Of a stretch of 35,333 nucleotides of DNA, positions 24,483-31,908 are shown one piece after another. The stretch's first letter is position 1. Every line of letters starts with the position of its first letter. The DNA is taken from contig CAYRML010000009.1 in assembly GCA_964425485.1 (NCBI GenBank), positions 1-35,333 of the forward strand, written 5' to 3'. Made by a program: the position numbers and the translations under genes. The notes below the pieces were generated by a model. The model was not told the DNA's origin, ran no database searches, and saw only the letters and a program-made list of their open reading frames with translations. The stretch comes from CAYRML01 sp964425485 (GTDB lineage: Bacteria; Bacillota; Dehalobacteriia; UBA4068).

Positions 24483-25655
24483 CTATTTTTTACAGCCTTT
24501 GAAGCCGCCGCCGCCGGCCAGGATATTGGTAGCATGGGAAAAGATCATCTTTTCTTTCTGGCGGTTGCGTTTCAAAGCCAGACGGACCAGCTCATCCATC
24601 AGTTCGGTAAAAGTCTTGCCGGAAGCCTCCCACAGATAGAAGGAAAGCGATCCGGGTATGGTATTGATCTCGTTGATAAAGACCTCATTGGTCTCGGCAT
24701 TGAGCAAAAAGTCTACCCGGCAGACACCGTATGCATCCAATGCTACAAAGGTGCGGCAGGCATAATCCTGTATTTTGGCCGCCAGCTCCTGATCCAGATC
24801 GGCGGGGATTTTGCGCAAGGCGCCACTCATACCCTTGGAGCCGTCCCGTTCATATTTATCACTGTAGGTCAAAAATTTGGAGCCGGTCATAGGCTCTTCG
24901 CAGACGGATGCTTCTTGCGATTCCGGCGAGCCCAGCACGGAGCAATTGATCTCGCGCAGAGGAGTAACCATTTTTTCGATAAGGATACGGTTGGTGAAGC
25001 TGCCGGCCAAAGCCACGGCTTCCCGCAATTGCTCCTCGTTTTCCACGGCGGAAACACCGACAGAGGAGCCAAGATTGGCCGGTTTGACTATCATAGGATA
25101 GCCGAATCTTTCTACCGCCTTGCCACAGAGAGAAGCTGAATCATCCTCCCACTGATAGGTATAAAACCACATATAATCCGGTGTGGGCAGGCCGGCCTCT
25201 TTGAGGATGGCCTTGACCACGATTTTATCCATGCCGCAAGCCGATCCCAAAACCGGCGGCCCCGCATAAGGCACACCGCTCAACTCCAGAAGCCCCTGCA
25301 AACAACCATCTTCGCCATGAGTTCCGTGGATTACCGGTATGACCACATCCACGCGCTCGGAGAAGGCTTTTTTGAAGATACCGCCCGGCTGAGTGCCGAC
25401 GATAAGGCCATCATTGTGATTTTGAGAAAAATATATCTTTTGGCAATCGGCCAAAAGCGCACTCATATCGCGAAAATTCTGAATATCGGTAAGCTTCTCT
25501 CCGGTATACCAAACCCCTTGCTTGGAGATATAAAGCGGCACCACTTCATATTTTTCTTTATCCAGGGCCCGCATGGCCTGCAAAGCGGAAATTATAGAGA
25601 CCTCATGTTCCACGCTGCGGCCGCCAAAAGCGACCCCCACTTTGATCTTTTGCAT
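24483..25655 (-). CDS. D-alanine-D-alanine ligase-like ATP-grasp enzyme (divergent)
   Basis: A 390-residue ATP-grasp ligase with the Ddl layout: N-terminal VGVAFGGRSVEHEVSI, then HGEDGCLQGLLEL, then YAGPPVLGSACGMDK, then KPANLGSSVGVS and DFLLN. The metal-binding motif is NEINTIPGSLSFYLWE (from Asn328), where standard Ddl enzymes usually read NEINT-PGFT-S with a different continuation, so product specificity is open. The C-terminus ends in a Gly-rich ILAGGGG stretch. The frame is open 28 codons further, but ATG 25655 gives the family N-terminus with GGGGA 7 nt upstream. It lies 34 bp after the membrane Mur ligase. Confidence 0.85.
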   Translation of the reverse strand: MQKIKVGVAFGGRSVEHEVSIISALQAMRALDKEKYEVVPLYISKQGVWYTGEKLTDIQNFRDMSALLADCQKIYFSQNHNDGLIVGTQPGGIFKKAFSERVDVVIPVIHGTHGEDGCLQGLLELSGVPYAGPPVLGSACGMDKIVVKAILKEAGLPTPDYMWFYTYQWEDDSASLCGKAVERFGYPMIVKPANLGSSVGVSAVENEEQLREAVALAGSFTNRILIEKMVTPLREINCSVLGSPESQEASVCEEPMTGSKFLTYSDKYERDGSKGMSGALRKIPADLDQELAAKIQDYACRTFVALDAYGVCRVDFLLNAETNEVFINEINTIPGSLSFYLWEASGKTFTELMDELVRLALKRNRQKEKMIFSHATNILAGGGGFKGCKK

Positions 25656-25689
25656 GATCGATTCCCCTTTCTCACTGATTACCAACTCA

Positions 25690-27282
25690 TCACTCATTAT
25701 AGGTGTCGGGCAAGTCATTTTCAAACAACACCACGTCACCTGGTTTGGCTATTTTCGCCAACTGAGAACTGGCATCAGCCAGATCAGAAGCCACATAATA
25801 GCGCTCGGGCGGGAAGGCAGATTCCGCCAGTCCGTCCTGCAAGGGCTGACTGTGTTTTTTGCCCACCAGTATGATATAGTCACAGACGGCAGCGGCTTGG
25901 CGGGCAAAAGCCTTGTTCAGCTCATATTCCTCACTGCCAAGCTCCACCATGCCCGGCGTGACGATGATCTTCTGGCCGCCTGCAAAAGAGGCCAGCACCT
26001 CCAAGGCTGCGGCCGCACCCTGCGGATTGGAGTTGAAGGCGTCGTCGATCACATTATAGCCACGCGGATTGGCCAAAAATTGCAGCCGATGTTCGATAGG
26101 AGGCAAATGGCGAACGGCTTTGGCAGCCTTATCAAGCGGCAAACCCAGCTCATGGGCCGCAGCCACGGCGGCCACTATATTACAGATATTATGCCGCCCC
26201 AGTAAAAGCGTCGTAAACTGCTGTTCTTGACCACCGGGAGCATGGATGACAAAACTGCTGCCCTTGATGTTATAGGCGATCTCATGCGCATAATAATCCC
26301 ATTTGTCAGAAAGACCATAACTGACCAGCCGACAGGAATAAGCTGCAGCCTTGTTGCGTATATTCTCATCATCGAAATTGAGCACCGCCAGGCCATCGGG
26401 CGGCAGGGCGTCGACCAACTCGAATTTGGTATTTATGATATTCTCTAAATTGCCGAAAGTCTCCAGATGCTGCGGCCCGATGGCCGTGATGATGCCTAAC
26501 TTTGGTTGCACCAATCGACACAACTCAGCCACATCGCCTTTTTGCTTGGCCCCCATCTCCGCCACGAACATCTCATGCGTGCTGCGCAAGCTTTCTCTGA
26601 TCACCCGCGTCACACCCATGGGCGTGTTATAGCTGGCTGGCGTGACCAAAGTCATAAATTCCTCAGACAATATCTGCCCCAGGATAAATTTACAGCTAGT
26701 CTTGCCATAACTTCCCGTGATACCGATCGTTGTCAGAAAAGGCATGTCGGCAATGATCTGCCTGGCCTCACGTAAAAAGGAGTTGTTGATGGATTTTTCC
26801 ACGGGGATCAGAACAGTATTGGCCGCCAGCATCAAAATACAAGGGAAAAGCCCCAGAATGAAAAAACCTATCAACAGCGGCCACATATAGCCTTCATATA
26901 TCAAAACTAAGCCTGAAAAAGCGGTAAAAACGACAAGTATGACCACAGATAGCAAATAGAGCCTTTGGGCCCGCTTGGTCATGACCAGCGGTTTTTTCTG
27001 TTTTGGCGCTTTGTATGTAAAAAATAGTAAGATATAAATGGCCAAGGCCGCCACCCCGAAGCCCACTAAGGACAGCTTAAACAACCACAAACCAACAAGG
27101 ATGAGCGGCAGAAAATCTCTCGCCTTAAGCGCGCGCCCCTTCTGCTCGCCGAACCAGCGGCCATAGCGCTCGTTGCGATAGGAATTGAGCTGGAACATAT
27201 GCAGCTCATAACGCAATTTGCGACAAAGATAAAGTACAAAAAAAACCAAAACTGCAATCAGCCAAACCAAGATATATGCCAT
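25690..27282 (-). CDS. Membrane-anchored Mur ligase (MurF-like)
   Basis: A 530-residue protein with four or five hydrophobic segments in the first 160 residues (about 3-20, 57-90, 107-129, 132-157) and a conserved-looking cytosolic motif QLNSYRNERYGRW at 31-43. A Mur ligase core follows: P-loop GITGSYGKTS (Lys194), then NTPMGVTRV, then AEMGAKQKGD, then GRHNICN, then VIDDAFNSNP and a C-terminal domain as in MurF. The UDP-binding N-domain of true MurF is absent. It probably joins a peptide or amino acid to an acyl acceptor with ATP at the membrane. The substrate is unknown. GGGGAG lies 8 nt before the ATG. Confidence 0.85.
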   Translation of the reverse strand: MAYILVWLIAVLVFFVLYLCRKLRYELHMFQLNSYRNERYGRWFGEQKGRALKARDFLPLILVGLWLFKLSLVGFGVAALAIYILLFFTYKAPKQKKPLVMTKRAQRLYLLSVVILVVFTAFSGLVLIYEGYMWPLLIGFFILGLFPCILMLAANTVLIPVEKSINNSFLREARQIIADMPFLTTIGITGSYGKTSCKFILGQILSEEFMTLVTPASYNTPMGVTRVIRESLRSTHEMFVAEMGAKQKGDVAELCRLVQPKLGIITAIGPQHLETFGNLENIINTKFELVDALPPDGLAVLNFDDENIRNKAAAYSCRLVSYGLSDKWDYYAHEIAYNIKGSSFVIHAPGGQEQQFTTLLLGRHNICNIVAAVAAAHELGLPLDKAAKAVRHLPPIEHRLQFLANPRGYNVIDDAFNSNPQGAAAALEVLASFAGGQKIIVTPGMVELGSEEYELNKAFARQAAAVCDYIILVGKKHSQPLQDGLAESAFPPERYYVASDLADASSQLAKIAKPGDVVLFENDLPDTYNE

Positions 27283-27310
27283 CGGTTGTTCTCCCCGCTT
27301 ATTTAATAAC

Positions 27311-28087
27311 TCACTTATCTTCTGCCAAAAAAGAATCCATGATACGTAAAAATTGCGGCAATCTTTCCAGATAGGAATAATGCCCAGCGCCTTCTAAAAC
27401 CGCCAGCCCACTGCCGGTTATGGCCTTTTCCATCTGCTGCCCGTCAGCTAAAGGCGTGGCCGTGTCCAGCTCACCCCAGACCAAAAGCGTAGGCGCTTTT
27501 ATCTGCGGTAAAAATAAGGCCAGATCCTCATTGACCACCTTGACAAATATCTGCTTCATCACACCCTCAGCCTGCTGATAATCAGAAGAGCCGGATTTTT
27601 TCCGCCAATGAGAAAGCGCCTCTTCCTTCTTATTGCGCAAGCCGGGTAAGGAGAAGAACTTTTTGGCCGCCTTATAGCTATAGACCTTCATATAATAGTC
27701 CATGCTGCGCTTAGGCAGGATGCCGGCGCTGTCTACCAGCACGATCTTAGCCGGCAAACCCCTGGCTCCCAACAGGATGGATATCCGTCCGCCAAAAGAA
27801 TGACCCAGGATGATAGGCTTTTCTATGCCCTCAAGCCGAGCAAAATCCTCGATTAAAGAAGCATAATCATGGACAGACCAAACAGACTGTGGCGGCGGTG
27901 ACCAGCCAAAACCTGGGAAATCAAAATTATATACCGTGAAAAATTGCGCCAGATGCTTGGCCACAGGCTCCAAGGCGCTGCTGTCAGCACCCCATCCATG
28001 CAGCAGAAACACCTCTTTGCCACGACCTGCCTGTTTATAAAAAAGCCTCTGGCCCTTTATTTCTTTTTCTTTAAGCTGAAATTCCAT
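27311..28087 (-). CDS. Alpha/beta hydrolase
   Basis: A 258-residue single-domain alpha/beta hydrolase. The oxyanion motif LLHGWGAD, nucleophile elbow GHSFGG (Ser97), acid WGELDTATPL (Asp208) and GAGHYSYLE (His236) make a complete catalytic triad. A cap of helices lies at about 130-185. I start at ATG 28087, not GTG 28105, since AAAGGA lies 6 nt before the ATG. It leads the cassette with the membrane Mur ligase (28 bp downstream) and the ATP-grasp gene. The substrate cannot be predicted; the context suggests a cell-wall peptide or ester. Confidence 0.88.
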   Translation of the reverse strand: MEFQLKEKEIKGQRLFYKQAGRGKEVFLLHGWGADSSALEPVAKHLAQFFTVYNFDFPGFGWSPPPQSVWSVHDYASLIEDFARLEGIEKPIILGHSFGGRISILLGARGLPAKIVLVDSAGILPKRSMDYYMKVYSYKAAKKFFSLPGLRNKKEEALSHWRKKSGSSDYQQAEGVMKQIFVKVVNEDLALFLPQIKAPTLLVWGELDTATPLADGQQMEKAITGSGLAVLEGAGHYSYLERLPQFLRIMDSFLAEDK

Positions 28088-28187
28088 GCCCCGTCCTTTA
28101 AACACTTTTTACACATTATATTTCCGGCAAAGCCAAAGATGTTAAATAATGGCATCAAAATTATAAACGCTTGATGATATTCTATCT

Positions 28188-28216
28188 ATTATAACCAATT
28201 CCTTCTTATACATAAA
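28188..28216 (-). promoter_or_regulatory. Putative promoter of the hydrolase-Mur ligase-ddl unit
   Basis: TTTATG (28211-28216), a 17-bp spacer and TATAAT (28188-28193) on the minus strand, just after the comM terminator. A second TATAAT lies at 28160-28165 without a -35. The 186-bp gap between comM and the hydrolase holds nothing else I can support. Confidence 0.45.
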
Positions 28217-28256
28217 AAATAAAAAAGCAAAACTTATAAAAATAGTCTGCTTTTTT
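28212..28256 (-). terminator. Intrinsic terminator after comM
   Basis: Stem AAAAAAGCA/TGCTTTTTT (28248-28256 with 28221-28229) and an 18-nt loop, followed on the minus strand by ATTTTTTATG. AT-rich but well placed, 17 nt after the comM stop. Confidence 0.75.
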
Positions 28257-28273
28257 ATGATTATGCAAAATTT

Positions 28274-29803
28274 TCACAGCATTTTTCTATCCAGATTGCG
28301 ATATTGGATGGCTTCGGCAAGATGCTCCAGCCCGATATTTTCCGAATCAGCCAAATCGGCAATGGTGCGTGCCACCTTTAGTATGCGATCATGGGAACGC
28401 GCAGAAAGCTGCAGCTGATTGAATATCTGCCGCATCATCTCCTGGCCGGCATCATCCAAATGACAGTATTTCTCCAGCTGCCTGCGCCCCATCAGAGCAT
28501 TACAGGAGATGCCCCCCTCGGTCAGACGCCGGCTTTGACGAGCCCGGGCCGCCTGCACCCGCTTTTTGATCTGGGCAGAGCTTTCCGCCGGCCTGTCTGA
28601 GGAAATTTCCCCGTATTTTATGCGCGGCACCTCGATATGCAGGTCGATCCGATCCCAAAGCGGTCCGGAGATCTTGCCCAGATATTTTTTAATGGCATAT
28701 TCACTGCAAGTACAAGCGCGCAAATTGTCCCCATAGAAACCGCAGGGGCAGGGGTTCATGGCTCCCACCAGCTGAAAATTGGCCGGGAAAGCCACCCGAG
28801 CGCTGACTCGGGAAACCATCACCTTATTATCCTCCAACGGCTGGCGCAGAGCTTCCAGCACATCGCGGGCAAATTCCGGCAGCTCGTCCAAAAAAAGTAT
28901 GCCCTGGCTGGCCAGACTAATTTCCCCCGGCTTGGGATGAGCGCCGCCGCCAATAATGCTGGCCGAAGAAGCCCCATGATGAGGCGAGCGGAAAGGCCTT
29001 TTTGTCACCAGCGGCTGATTTTCAGGCAAAAGCCCAGCCACACTGTAGATTTTCGTGACCTCCAAGCTTTCGATAAAGGTCAGGTCAGGCATGATTGAGG
29101 GCAGACGTTTGGCCAGCATGGTCTTACCGGAGCCGGGAGGTCCTACCAAGACAATATTATGGCCGCCGGCCGCAGCAATTTCCAGCGCCCTTTTGGCGCC
29201 TTCCTGTCCCTTGACTTCACTCATATCATATGTATTTTCGGCAGCGGCCTCAGCAAACAGCTGATCGGTATCCACGCTGACGGCCTTCGCCTTTTGCTCA
29301 CCGCGCAGCACGGCCAAAAGAGAAGGCAGGTCACAAGCCTCATAATATTGCATACCGCCGGCCAAAGAAGCCTCGCGGGCATTGGCGGCCGGCAGATAAA
29401 ATTTTTCATAAGAGCGGCAAAGGCAATCAGCCATGGCCAAAGCTCCGGCCACAGGGCGGATAACCCCTTCCAGCGAAAGCTCGCCCACAAAAGCGCAGCC
29501 AGCCAAGGCCTCCGGAGCGATCTGTCCGGTCGCCGCCAAAATGCCGATGGCAATGGGCAGGTCAAACAGCGCGCCCTCTTTCCTGACGCCGGCCGGAGCC
29601 AGATTGACGGTGATACGCCGCAGCGGAAATTCCAGCTGGGAGTTTCTGATAGCAGCACGCACCCTTTCCTTGCTCTCCTTGACCGAAGTATCGGGCAGGC
29701 CCACAATATCAAAAGCGGGCAGGCCGGCGCTGACATCCACCTCTACCTGTACGCCATAGCCGTTCATACCCAAAACAGCGCAACTGTTGATGATGGCTAA
29801 CAA
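28274..29803 (-). CDS. comM: YifB/ComM family Mg-chelatase-like AAA ATPase
   Basis: A 509-residue protein. An N-terminal Lon-protease-like S5 fold (about 20-130) is followed by the AAA+ core with Walker A GPPGSGKT (221-228), Walker B ILFLDELPEF, and a cysteine cluster CPCGFYGDNLRACTC typical of the family. A C-terminal Mg-chelatase domain ends the protein. In Vibrio and Haemophilus ComM is a branch-migration helicase aiding integration during transformation; a role here is inference. It starts with TTG; AGGTGA lies just upstream and contains the stop codon of the kinase gene, so the two are coupled. Confidence 0.95.
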   Translation of the reverse strand: MLAIINSCAVLGMNGYGVQVEVDVSAGLPAFDIVGLPDTSVKESKERVRAAIRNSQLEFPLRRITVNLAPAGVRKEGALFDLPIAIGILAATGQIAPEALAGCAFVGELSLEGVIRPVAGALAMADCLCRSYEKFYLPAANAREASLAGGMQYYEACDLPSLLAVLRGEQKAKAVSVDTDQLFAEAAAENTYDMSEVKGQEGAKRALEIAAAGGHNIVLVGPPGSGKTMLAKRLPSIMPDLTFIESLEVTKIYSVAGLLPENQPLVTKRPFRSPHHGASSASIIGGGAHPKPGEISLASQGILFLDELPEFARDVLEALRQPLEDNKVMVSRVSARVAFPANFQLVGAMNPCPCGFYGDNLRACTCSEYAIKKYLGKISGPLWDRIDLHIEVPRIKYGEISSDRPAESSAQIKKRVQAARARQSRRLTEGGISCNALMGRRQLEKYCHLDDAGQEMMRQIFNQLQLSARSHDRILKVARTIADLADSENIGLEHLAEAIQYRNLDRKML

Positions 29804-29807
29804 AAAA

Positions 29808-30737
29808 TCACCTCATTTGGTTTTTTGTGGCTTCACTTACAAAAAATCTTATACTGCGGGGACAGTTTACGATGGACACGTCGCGCCACATACCTCCATT
29901 TTCCCCATCCAGGCACCAAGTGACCTCGTCGATGCAGGAAATATCCATCTTAGAGGCATGCAGCAGCATCACATCTTCCGTATCATAATTTTTGCGCAGC
30001 ACATCCGTGATGATGGAACTAAGGTGCACTGCATTTTTGGGAGAACGAACCAGAAGCATCTCAAACAGGCCGTCATCCAGTTTGACATAGTTCTGATTAT
30101 ATTTAAAAAGCCCGCCCATGGAGGTGGAATTAGTGATAGCACCAAAGATAAAATCCTCCTCCAGCACCAGGCCGTCATAATCAATGCGCATATGGTAAGA
30201 AGGAATTTTGGTATAGACAGGATAGCGAGTGAATGTCTTCATAAATTCCAGCACATAAGCCAAATATCCCAAAGAAGTCTTCATCTGCTGGGAAGTGGTG
30301 TAGGAAATATCGGAAAAGAGGCCAAAAGCCGCCACATAGTCAAAATAGAGCTCCTGATTGAAGGCGCCTATATCATAGGCAAAAGTATGCCCTTCGACAA
30401 TGGCCTCGGCCGCCTTGATGGGATTTTTGGCTATGCCAAGGCTTTTTGAGATATCATTGGTGGTGCCGGTAGGGATAAATCCCAGCGGCGGCCTTTTTTC
30501 ATGCGCCATCATGCCAGTGATGACCTCGTTTAAGGTGCCGTCGCCGCCGCAGCACACCACCAGGTCATAATCAGGCAAATTCAGCTTCACCATAAAAGTA
30601 GCGTCATATTTGCCGCGCGTAGGAAAGATTGTGACCTGATAATCATGCTGCGAGAGAATATCTTTGATATCAAATATCTTACTTTTCAGTTGTTGTTTGC
30701 CCGCAAAAGGGTTGATGATCAGCATCGCCTTTTTCAT
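29808..30737 (-). CDS. Diacylglycerol/lipid kinase family protein (YegS/DgkB-like)
   Basis: A 309-residue soluble lipid kinase of the DAGK/LCB5 family. The N-terminal nucleotide site includes INPFAGK, VVCCGGDGTLNEVITG (about 60-75) and GFIPTGTTND; a beta-rich C-terminal domain follows. The family phosphorylates diacylglycerol, sphingoid bases or related lipids; in Bacillota DgkB recycles diacylglycerol from lipoteichoic acid synthesis. The substrate here is not proven. The stop codon TGA overlaps the ribosome binding site of comM. A 10-bp direct repeat lies just before the start. Confidence 0.9.
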   Translation of the reverse strand: MKKAMLIINPFAGKQQLKSKIFDIKDILSQHDYQVTIFPTRGKYDATFMVKLNLPDYDLVVCCGGDGTLNEVITGMMAHEKRPPLGFIPTGTTNDISKSLGIAKNPIKAAEAIVEGHTFAYDIGAFNQELYFDYVAAFGLFSDISYTTSQQMKTSLGYLAYVLEFMKTFTRYPVYTKIPSYHMRIDYDGLVLEEDFIFGAITNSTSMGGLFKYNQNYVKLDDGLFEMLLVRSPKNAVHLSSIITDVLRKNYDTEDVMLLHASKMDISCIDEVTWCLDGENGGMWRDVSIVNCPRSIRFFVSEATKNQMR

Positions 30738-30777
30738 CTTGCCTAATGTCTCCTGTCAAATATTTTCCTTGCCTAAT
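30738..30777. repeat. 10-bp direct repeat before the lipid kinase gene
   Basis: CTTGCCTAAT occurs at 30738-30747 and 30768-30777, 30 bp apart; on the minus strand it reads ATTAGGCAAG, and one copy directly precedes the start codon. It may be a small duplication or an operator; I see no known family. Confidence 0.5.
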
Positions 30778-30809
30778 ATTTGCCAAAAAATGGTTTTTAA
30801 TACGCAAAT

Positions 30810-31694
30810 TTAACTCTCTCGATCGATAAAATAAGGAGGTATCTGCCGCAGTATTTGCGCCGCTTGACCCCAGCCATCCAGGAGCCGCACAGCTTCTGCG
30901 GCCGTTTGTCGGCCCAAGCGCTTGGCCGCATCCAGCCCCAAAAGGGAAACATAGGTGGTCTTTTGATTTTTAGCATCGCTGCCGATGGTTTTGCCCAGCT
31001 TTTGCTCATTGCCGACAACATCCAAAATATCATCGGCGATCTGAAAGACCAATCCGATCTTTTCCGCATAAAGCGATAATGTCGTCTCTTTTCCCACCCC
31101 GGCATCAGCCAGCAAGGCGGCGCTGGTCAGCGAAGCTTTAAACAGAGCACCGGTCTTGTTTTCGTGGATAAATCGCAGCTTTTTCTGCGACAGGTTGCGC
31201 CCCTCTCCGGCCAAATCGGCCACTTGCCCCACGATCATGCCCCGGATGCCGGCGCAATAGGCCACCCGATCGATGGACGCCAGCAGATTTTGCGCTTTGG
31301 CATAAGGTGCTACTTTTATCATGCAGTTGAAGGCATAGGTCAAAAGGGCATCCCCGGCCAAAATGGCCTGCGCCTCATTAAAAGCCCTGTGACAGGTGGG
31401 CTTGCCTCGTCTCAGATCATCATCATCCATGGCCGGCAGGTCATCATGGATCAGGGAATAAGTGTGTATCATTTCCAAAGCGCAGGCAAAGGGCAACAAG
31501 TTCTTGCCATCATGACCCAAAGCCTCTAAAGCCGCCAGAAAAAGACAGGGACGCAGGCGCTTGCCACCAGCGAATACACTGTAGCGCATGGCCTCATACA
31601 GCACCTTTTCCTCGCCCTCAGCTGGCGGCAGCAGTCGATCAAGCTCCTTTTCCACCTCTTTCTTTTGTACAGATAAAAATTGCCGCAATTCCAT
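30810..31694 (-). CDS. ispA: Farnesyl diphosphate synthase (polyprenyl synthetase)
   Basis: A 294-residue trans-prenyltransferase making C15 farnesyl diphosphate from IPP and DMAPP, the substrate of UppS. The first aspartate-rich motif DDLPAMD (84-90) has the two-residue insertion typical of bacterial FPP synthase; GGKRLRPCL and the second motif FQIADDILD are intact. AAAGGAGG lies 7 nt before the ATG. It follows xseB after 25 bp, the conserved xseA-xseB-ispA order. dxs, often next, is absent here. Confidence 0.96.
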   Translation of the reverse strand: MELRQFLSVQKKEVEKELDRLLPPAEGEEKVLYEAMRYSVFAGGKRLRPCLFLAALEALGHDGKNLLPFACALEMIHTYSLIHDDLPAMDDDDLRRGKPTCHRAFNEAQAILAGDALLTYAFNCMIKVAPYAKAQNLLASIDRVAYCAGIRGMIVGQVADLAGEGRNLSQKKLRFIHENKTGALFKASLTSAALLADAGVGKETTLSLYAEKIGLVFQIADDILDVVGNEQKLGKTIGSDAKNQKTTYVSLLGLDAAKRLGRQTAAEAVRLLDGWGQAAQILRQIPPYFIDRES

Positions 31695-31719
31695 GCAGCC
31701 ACCTCCTTTAAACTTGCGG

Positions 31720-31908
31720 TTATTCCTCCAGGCTCTGCTCTAATTTTTTCTCGGCTTTATCCAGCTGCTGACGGCAGACGCCCAAAAGAGCAACTCCCTC
31801 GCCATAGAGCTTGAGCAGATCTTCTAATGGTTGCTGCTCCTCTTCCATCTTTCTTATTATCTCTTCCAAACGGCTGAGTGATTCCTCAAAATTCATTTTC
31901 TTTTTCAT
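31720..31908 (-). CDS. xseB: Exodeoxyribonuclease VII small subunit
   Basis: A 62-residue helical hairpin protein with the family pattern NFEESLSRLEEIIRKMEE and PLEDLLKLYGEGVALL. It binds the long C-terminal helices of XseA. The ATG at 31908 lies inside the end of xseA (23-nt overlap, different frame), with AGGAG 7 nt upstream; a second ATG at 31896 is possible. Coupled translation fits the need for several small subunits per large one. Confidence 0.96.
   Translation of the reverse strand: MKKKMNFEESLSRLEEIIRKMEEEQQPLEDLLKLYGEGVALLGVCRQQLDKAEKKLEQSLEE

Noticed and set aside
25656..25739. A 28-codon N-terminal extension of the Ddl-like gene
   Set aside because: It overlaps the end of the Mur ligase gene, and a good ribosome binding site precedes ATG 25655.
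30738..30765. TTGACA before the lipid kinase gene as a -35 box
   Set aside because: No -10-like sequence lies at the required distance; the position falls inside the coding start.
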